From Candidatus Cloacimonadota bacterium (GTDB lineage: Bacteria; Cloacimonadota; Cloacimonadia; Cloacimonadales; Cloacimonadaceae): a DNA stretch of 19,756 bases. Position numbers and translations under genes: made by a program. Positions 16,735 to 19,756 of this stretch are shown piece by piece. The stretch lies in NCBI GenBank assembly GCA_023421135.1, contig JAEZUG010000057.1, forward strand, positions 1 through 19,756, given 5' to 3'. The notes beneath the pieces were generated by a model. The model was not told where the DNA came from. It made no database searches and saw only the letters and a list, made by a program, of their open reading frames with translations. Numbering within the stretch: the first letter of the stretch is position 1; each line of letters opens with the position of its first letter.

Positions 16735-17301
16735 ATAGAACGCTGATGACACGGATGATTATGATAGAACGCAGATGACGGGATTGACTGGATGAAAAGA
16801 ATAGAATAGAACGCTGATGACACAGATGATTATGATTCACCTGATTTACTCCCACTAATGACCACAAATCTCATAAATCTGTCCATTCTGTTTAATCCGT
16901 GTAATCCGTAAGAAACCCAATCCTTCTAATCCTTTGATCCTGAAATCCTTGGGAAAAAGAATAAATCTCTGATAACCTGATCTACCTGATTCACCTGATA
17001 GAATAGAACGCTGATGACGCAGATAATTATGATTAAACTGATTTCCTCCCATTAATGACCACAAATGAATGAGCACAAATTATAGATCACGAATAATCAC
17101 AAATCTGTCCAATCTGTTGAATCCGTGTAATCCGTAATGAACCCAATCCTTCTAATCCTATAATCCTGAAATCCTTGGGGAAAATATAGATTACTGGATC
17201 AACAGGATGTGATAATAGAACTCTGAAAACCTGATCTACCTGATTTACCTGATAGAATTGAACTCAAGATAACGGGATTGACTGAATCAAAAGGATAGAA
17301 C
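16735..17301 (-). repeat. Phrase-like repeat block left of the transposase
   Basis: Phrases such as TAGAACGCTGATGAC, CAGATGATTATGAT, TAATCCGTGTAATCCGTAA, CCCAATCCTTCTAATCC, CTGAAATCCTTGGG and CCTGATCTACCTGATT each occur twice in the same order (about 16737-17000 and 16985-17270). They are the reverse complement of the material at 9245-9860 and 18060-18655. No gene is evident. Confidence 0.75.
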
Positions 17302-17401
17302 AACGGAATGACAGCCCTGAAGGGGCGATCATCGGCAAGCGATGGGTGGCAACCCATCGAACACGACACAACAACGATCTCAGCCCTGTAGGGGCGTTAT
17401 C
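17302..17401. repeat. Left inverted arm
   Basis: The order is AACGGAATGACA, an imperfect hairpin GCCCT-GA-AGGGGC, GCAAG, a perfect 8-bp stem CGATGGGT/ACCCATCG (17340-17359, loop GGCA), a unique spacer, then a third hairpin GCCCT-GT-AGGGGC ending in GTTATC. It matches the reverse complement of 17959-18060 apart from short spacer differences. Confidence 0.9.
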
Positions 17402-17493
17402 TATCCATTTAAACAAACTCATAAATCATCAATCTCTTGACGATATTTCTCGACTGCCCCTAGTTGCTCCTAAAGAAAACATCAGGAGGCATT

Positions 17494-17946
17494 ATGCCAC
17501 AATCTCTGGTTCGGAACTACATCCATATCGTTTTTAGTACCGAGAAGCGATTCCCCTTCATCGGTACCGATATCGAGGAGGAATTGCATCGTTACCTGGG
17601 AGGCATCTGTAACCGTCTGGATTGCCAGGTTCTCACCGTTGGCGGCTTCAACGATCACGTTCATATCATTTGTATGCTATCCAAGAAAATTGCTCTGATA
17701 GATCTGATCAAGGAGCTCAAAGTTGGCTCTTCACATTGGATCAAAAAGCTTGGTGGCATGTATGAGAAATTCTATTGGCAGGATGGCTACGGAGCATTTT
17801 CGCTCAATCCCACCGATATTGAAGCAGCTATCAATTATGTGAATAACCAGGCAGAGCACCACAAACAGAGGAGTTATCAGGAGGAACTCAGGGCGTTCTT
17901 GGACAAGTACAAGATACAATACAATGAGAAGCATCTTTGGGATTGA
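17494..17946 (+). CDS. tnpA: IS200/IS605-family Y1 HUH transposase (TnpA/RAYT-like)
   Basis: 150 residues from the ATG at 17494, chosen because AGGAGG lies 4 nt upstream and the protein then starts MPQSLVRNYIHIVFSTEKR, a normal start for the Y1 transposase (PF01797-type) domain; an in-frame ATG at 17464 has no such site. The HUH motif is H55-V-H57 within GFNDHVHIICML, and the catalytic tyrosine is Y115 with Q119 in INYVNNQAEHH (Y-x3-Q). The WQDGYGAFS block at 95-103 and the tail after EHHKQRSYQEE are typical of the single-gene IS200-like group common in Bacteroidota and relatives. Such enzymes cut and join single-stranded DNA at hairpins. All catalytic residues are intact, so it may be active. 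Confidence 0.93.
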   Translation: MPQSLVRNYIHIVFSTEKRFPFIGTDIEEELHRYLGGICNRLDCQVLTVGGFNDHVHIICMLSKKIALIDLIKELKVGSSHWIKKLGGMYEKFYWQDGYGAFSLNPTDIEAAINYVNNQAEHHKQRSYQEELRAFLDKYKIQYNEKHLWD

Positions 17947-17958
17947 TCCCGGAACGTT

Positions 17959-18060
17959 GATAACGCCCCTACAGGGCTGAGATCTGTGTTGATGGTCCAG
18001 ATCGATGGGTTGCCACCCATCGCTTGCAGATAGTCGCCCCTTCAGGGCTGTCATTCCGTT
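17959..18060. repeat. Right inverted arm
   Basis: It begins 13 nt after the transposase stop with GATAACGCCCCTACAGGGCTG (its first hairpin). The perfect 8-bp stem CGATGGGT/ACCCATCG is at 18003-18022 (loop TGCC). CGCCCCTTCAGGGC and GTCATTCCGTT form the outer end. The transposase stop is so close that the first hairpin may also act on the end of the transcript. Confidence 0.9.
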
Positions 18061-18080
18061 TTTCTATCCTGTTAATCCAG

Positions 18081-18149
18081 TTGATCCAGTTATCTTGAGT
18101 TCTATTCCATCAGGTAGATCAGGTCTATCTCCCAAGGATTTCAGGATTA
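18081..18149 (+). repeat. 69-bp exact repeat, copy 1 (copy 2 at 18526-18594)
   Basis: The segment from TTGATCCAGTTATCTTGAGT to CCCAAGGATTTCAGGATTA is identical over 69 bp at 18526-18594. A diverged inverted version lies left of the transposase (about 17165-17290). Confidence 0.9.
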
Positions 18150-18227
18150 GAGGATTGGAAGGAGAGACCGTTACACATGCCGTAAAACATGGCGCGTATT
18201 AGGCTTCTTCTCCCTGCTCCGTGTATC

Positions 18228-18322
18228 GTCATTCCTGCGAAGGCAGGAATCCATAAACCTGTTAAACAGATGTTGAACAATGGATTGTAATGCCCATGGA
18301 TTCCTGCCTTCGCAGGAATGAC
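18228..18322. repeat. Inverted pair of the 27-nt palindromic repeat
   Basis: The 27-mer at 18228-18254 is repeated as its exact reverse complement at 18296-18322, with a 41-nt spacer. Each half is itself a hairpin (ATTCCTGC/GCAGGAAT, loop of 4), so the pair resembles a two-REP BIME. Single copies are at 5359 and 5510. Confidence 0.85.
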
Positions 18323-18399
18323 CTAAGGTGAACATTGTGTAACAATGGGTGTACTCTGACGTATATTCTCGGCATTTCCGGAAACCGTTAATTATTCAA

Positions 18400-18655
18400 T
18401 GGTCTTAAGGATTGGCTTCATTACGGATTTAACGGATTAAACAGATTCAACAGATTGGACAGATTCGTGTTCATTTGTGATCTTTCATTTGTGTCCATTC
18501 GTGGGAGTAAATCCTGTTGATCCAGTTGATCCAGTTATCTTGAGTTCTATTCCATCAGGTAGATCAGGTCTATCTCCCAAGGATTTCAGGATTACAGGAT
18601 TAGAAGGAGATATATCTGCGTAAATCATAATCATCCGTGTCATCTTGCGTTCTAT
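18400..18655 (+). repeat. Phrase-like repeat block between transposase and right-hand gene
   Basis: 18417-18550 is homologous to 9521-9646 (CATTACGGAT, CAACAGATTGGACAGATTCG, TGATCTTTCATT, CCATTCGTGGGAGTAAATC, TTGAGTTCTAT). The second 69-bp repeat copy follows, then ATCTGCGTAAATCATAATCA and TGCGTTCTAT. No ORF is convincing here. Confidence 0.75.
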
Positions 18656-18667
18656 TCGGTATAGTGG

Positions 18668-18714
18668 ACACGTCATCCTGACGTGTTTTTTTTCAAAGCG
18701 ACAAGATGTCGCTT
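18668..18714 (+). terminator. Twin perfect hairpins separated by a T8 run
   Basis: The first hairpin has an 8-bp stem ACACGTCA/TGACGTGT (loop TCC, 18668-18686) whose last T starts an eight-T run, a textbook intrinsic terminator on the plus strand. The second, AAGCGACA/TGTCGCTT (loop AGA), is at 18696-18714. The nearest plus-strand gene upstream is the transposase, which ends about 720 nt earlier, so the first hairpin may instead be a repeat with terminator shape. Confidence 0.55.
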
Positions 18715-18773
18715 CCACAATAATCTTGAGTTCTATCTGACCCCCAATCCGGAAGGCGTGAATCCAGAGCAAA

Positions 18774-18800
18774 GAAAACCCCCGGCCGAAACCGGGGGCT
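18774..18800 (-). terminator. Intrinsic terminator of the right-hand surface-protein gene
   Basis: On the minus strand a 7-bp stem, CCCCCGG/CCGGGGG (18779-18785 with 18792-18798, loop of 6), is followed by TTTTCTTT. It starts about 50 nt after the stop codon at 18852 and has the same CCCCCGG core as the terminator at 10076-10110. Confidence 0.88.
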
Positions 18801-18851
18801 TACGATTCTTACACTACAGCGTTAAGGCAACACTGTAGAAGTTGTTATTTG

Positions 18852-19756
18852 TTATCTTCTGATGCCATTATCCAGCATTCTGCCACGAGGCAGAGTACCG
18901 GCACCGGCTCTAACCTGGAAGAATTCCATATCTCCAAGAGGCAACGAGACCCCAATGTATGTGGACGGCAAGTATCCTATGTAGGAATAAGTTCCATAGG
19001 GATCTGCTGCTGAGTATATTCCATACCAAGTAGCGCCCGGCACTGCTGTCCAGTTCAGGATAACATTAGTTTCATCATTACTGATTGATAGTTCCGGTGT
19101 CCCTAAGGTAGCCGGAATCTCATAGATGTTTATGTTATCAAGATACCAGTCGTTGATCTCGTAGGAATCCTCTCCATAGGCTACAAAGCGAATCTTAAAC
19201 TCGTTACCGGCTGCATAGGCGCTGATATCATGGGCACTGTATGTAAATCCCCATCCTTCGCCATCATTATCAAATGAGCTGTAGTCGGCAATTTGGTTCC
19301 AAGATGTTCCATTCCACACTTCCACGGCAAAGTTATTCTCAGCGTCAGTACTGAAGTTGTTGAGAGCTAGCTCATAACTAAGCATAACGTTGGTATGACC
19401 TGTACCATCGAAGTTGAAGGATGTAAGATAGGTTGTATAATCTGTTATCTGAGGACTCCAACTGAAGGATGCGGAAGGAGCAGGATTACCCGTGGTGGTA
19501 TTCATCACCCAGTTGCTACTGCCGACGGACCACATATTGGCATCATAATCCGCACTTGCCCAATCTTCAAGGAAGGGCAGAGCGATGGGATCAGCCGGAG
19601 GGTCAACGGTTACAGGAATTGTTCCGGATATTGGGCCATTGGCACTATAATGCACAGCTTGCGCAGCGTAGTCATAGGTGTCTGCAGCCAGGCCTTCATC
19701 TAGATAAGTGTAGGCGGCAACGATTTCGCTGTTGATCTGGACACCGTCACGATAGA
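18852..19756 (-). CDS. Secreted modular protein, C-terminal part (N-terminus beyond right edge)
   Basis: The frame is open from the window edge (about 300 codons visible) to the stop at 18852. The upstream residues (YRDGVQINSEIVAAYTYLDE and onward) read as the end of an Fn3-like domain, so the GTG at 19655 is internal and not the start. A jelly-roll/cleaved-adhesin-like domain follows, starting LPFLEDWASADYDANMWSVG and ending at WYLDNINIYEIP. A final Fn3-like domain (TPELSISNDETNVILNWTAV ... EFFQVRAGAG) is followed by a short basic tail, PRGRMLDNGIRR. Its C-terminal Fn3 resembles that of the 1,987-residue protein (APELSVSQSGVNAQLTWNPV). An exported, probably cell-surface binding protein is inferred. 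No type IX sorting tail is seen. Confidence 0.88.
   Translation of the reverse strand, partial: YRDGVQINSEIVAAYTYLDEGLAADTYDYAAQAVHYSANGPISGTIPVTVDPPADPIALPFLEDWASADYDANMWSVGSSNWVMNTTTGNPAPSASFSWSPQITDYTTYLTSFNFDGTGHTNVMLSYELALNNFSTDAENNFAVEVWNGTSWNQIADYSSFDNDGEGWGFTYSAHDISAYAAGNEFKIRFVAYGEDSYEINDWYLDNINIYEIPATLGTPELSISNDETNVILNWTAVPGATWYGIYSAADPYGTYSYIGYLPSTYIGVSLPLGDMEFFQVRAGAGTLPRGRMLDNGIRR

Larger units (their letters stand above)
17302..18060 (+). mobile_element. IS200/IS605-type element or REPtron-like unit: Y1 transposase between inverted hairpin arms
   Basis: A single transposase gene sits between two approximately 100-bp imperfect inverted repeats (17302-17401 and 17959-18060), each folding into three small hairpins. 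Similarity between the two sides continues outward for roughly 100 bp (CTATCC..., TTGAGTTCTAT, GGTAGATCAGG, CCCAAGGATTTCAGGATT). Classical IS200 elements have small subterminal hairpins rather than long inverted arms, so the layout is closer to a REP-associated transposase (RAYT) flanked by REPs. No TnpB or other accessory gene is present. Element limits are defined only by the inverted homology. Confidence 0.75.

Noticed and set aside
17731..18054. 107-codon minus-strand ORF over the transposase end and right arm
   Set aside because: It spans the transposase C-terminus and the inverted repeat; antisense shadow.

Overview
The window reads as a chromosomal segment of an uncultivated, Gram-negative-type bacterium of the Cloacimonadota (Candidatus Cloacimonas-like) or a neighbouring FCB lineage. 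This is inferred from the style of the very large secreted proteins (alternating jelly-roll and fibronectin-III-like modules opening with LPF-x-E-x-FD...LP-x-GW), the recA neighbourhood and the repeat-rich intergenic DNA. No rRNA, tRNA or other direct taxonomic marker is present.

Layout. (1) 1-4975, minus strand: one open frame of about 1,658 codons that runs off the left edge, a giant secreted modular protein. I checked it codon by codon and found no stop. (2) 4976-5761: gene-free DNA with an approximately 150-bp direct duplication, heptanucleotide repeats, a short palindrome and a hairpin inserted into one copy of that palindrome. (3) 5762-8462, plus strand: a compact four-gene block, adenosine-specific kinase family protein - thpR - recA - recX, with a TGATG stop/start overlap, a 13-nt gap and a recA/recX overlap. 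(4) 8463-10153: 1.7 kb without a gene, containing tandem and direct repeats with strong hairpins and a diffuse family of phrase-like repeats. (5) 10154-16117, minus strand: a complete 1,987-residue secreted modular protein with a good intrinsic terminator. Upstream is a long leader with a promoter candidate, mutually exclusive hairpins and a possible 83-codon ORF. (6) 16730-18660: the phrase repeats again, now arranged around a single IS200/IS605-type Y1 (HUH) transposase flanked by approximately 100-bp hairpin-containing inverted repeats. (7) 18852 to the right edge, minus strand: the C-terminal part of a third modular secreted protein, with its own terminator.

How it fits together. The core operon couples nucleotide/RNA end metabolism genes with homologous recombination (RecA and its modulator RecX). 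The three minus-strand genes are secreted or surface multidomain proteins built from the same module set. One of these modules, found once in the middle protein and twice in the left one, I cannot assign to a named family.

The most interesting part is the transposase with its inverted hairpin arms. Solo fragments of the arms occur 7-8 kb away, and phrase repeats found next to the arms also fill the other intergenic gaps. This resembles a REP/RAYT (REPtron-like) system in a lineage where I am not aware of a description. The long leader of the 1,987-residue gene, with competing CCGGA/TCCGG helices, is a second candidate for something undescribed.
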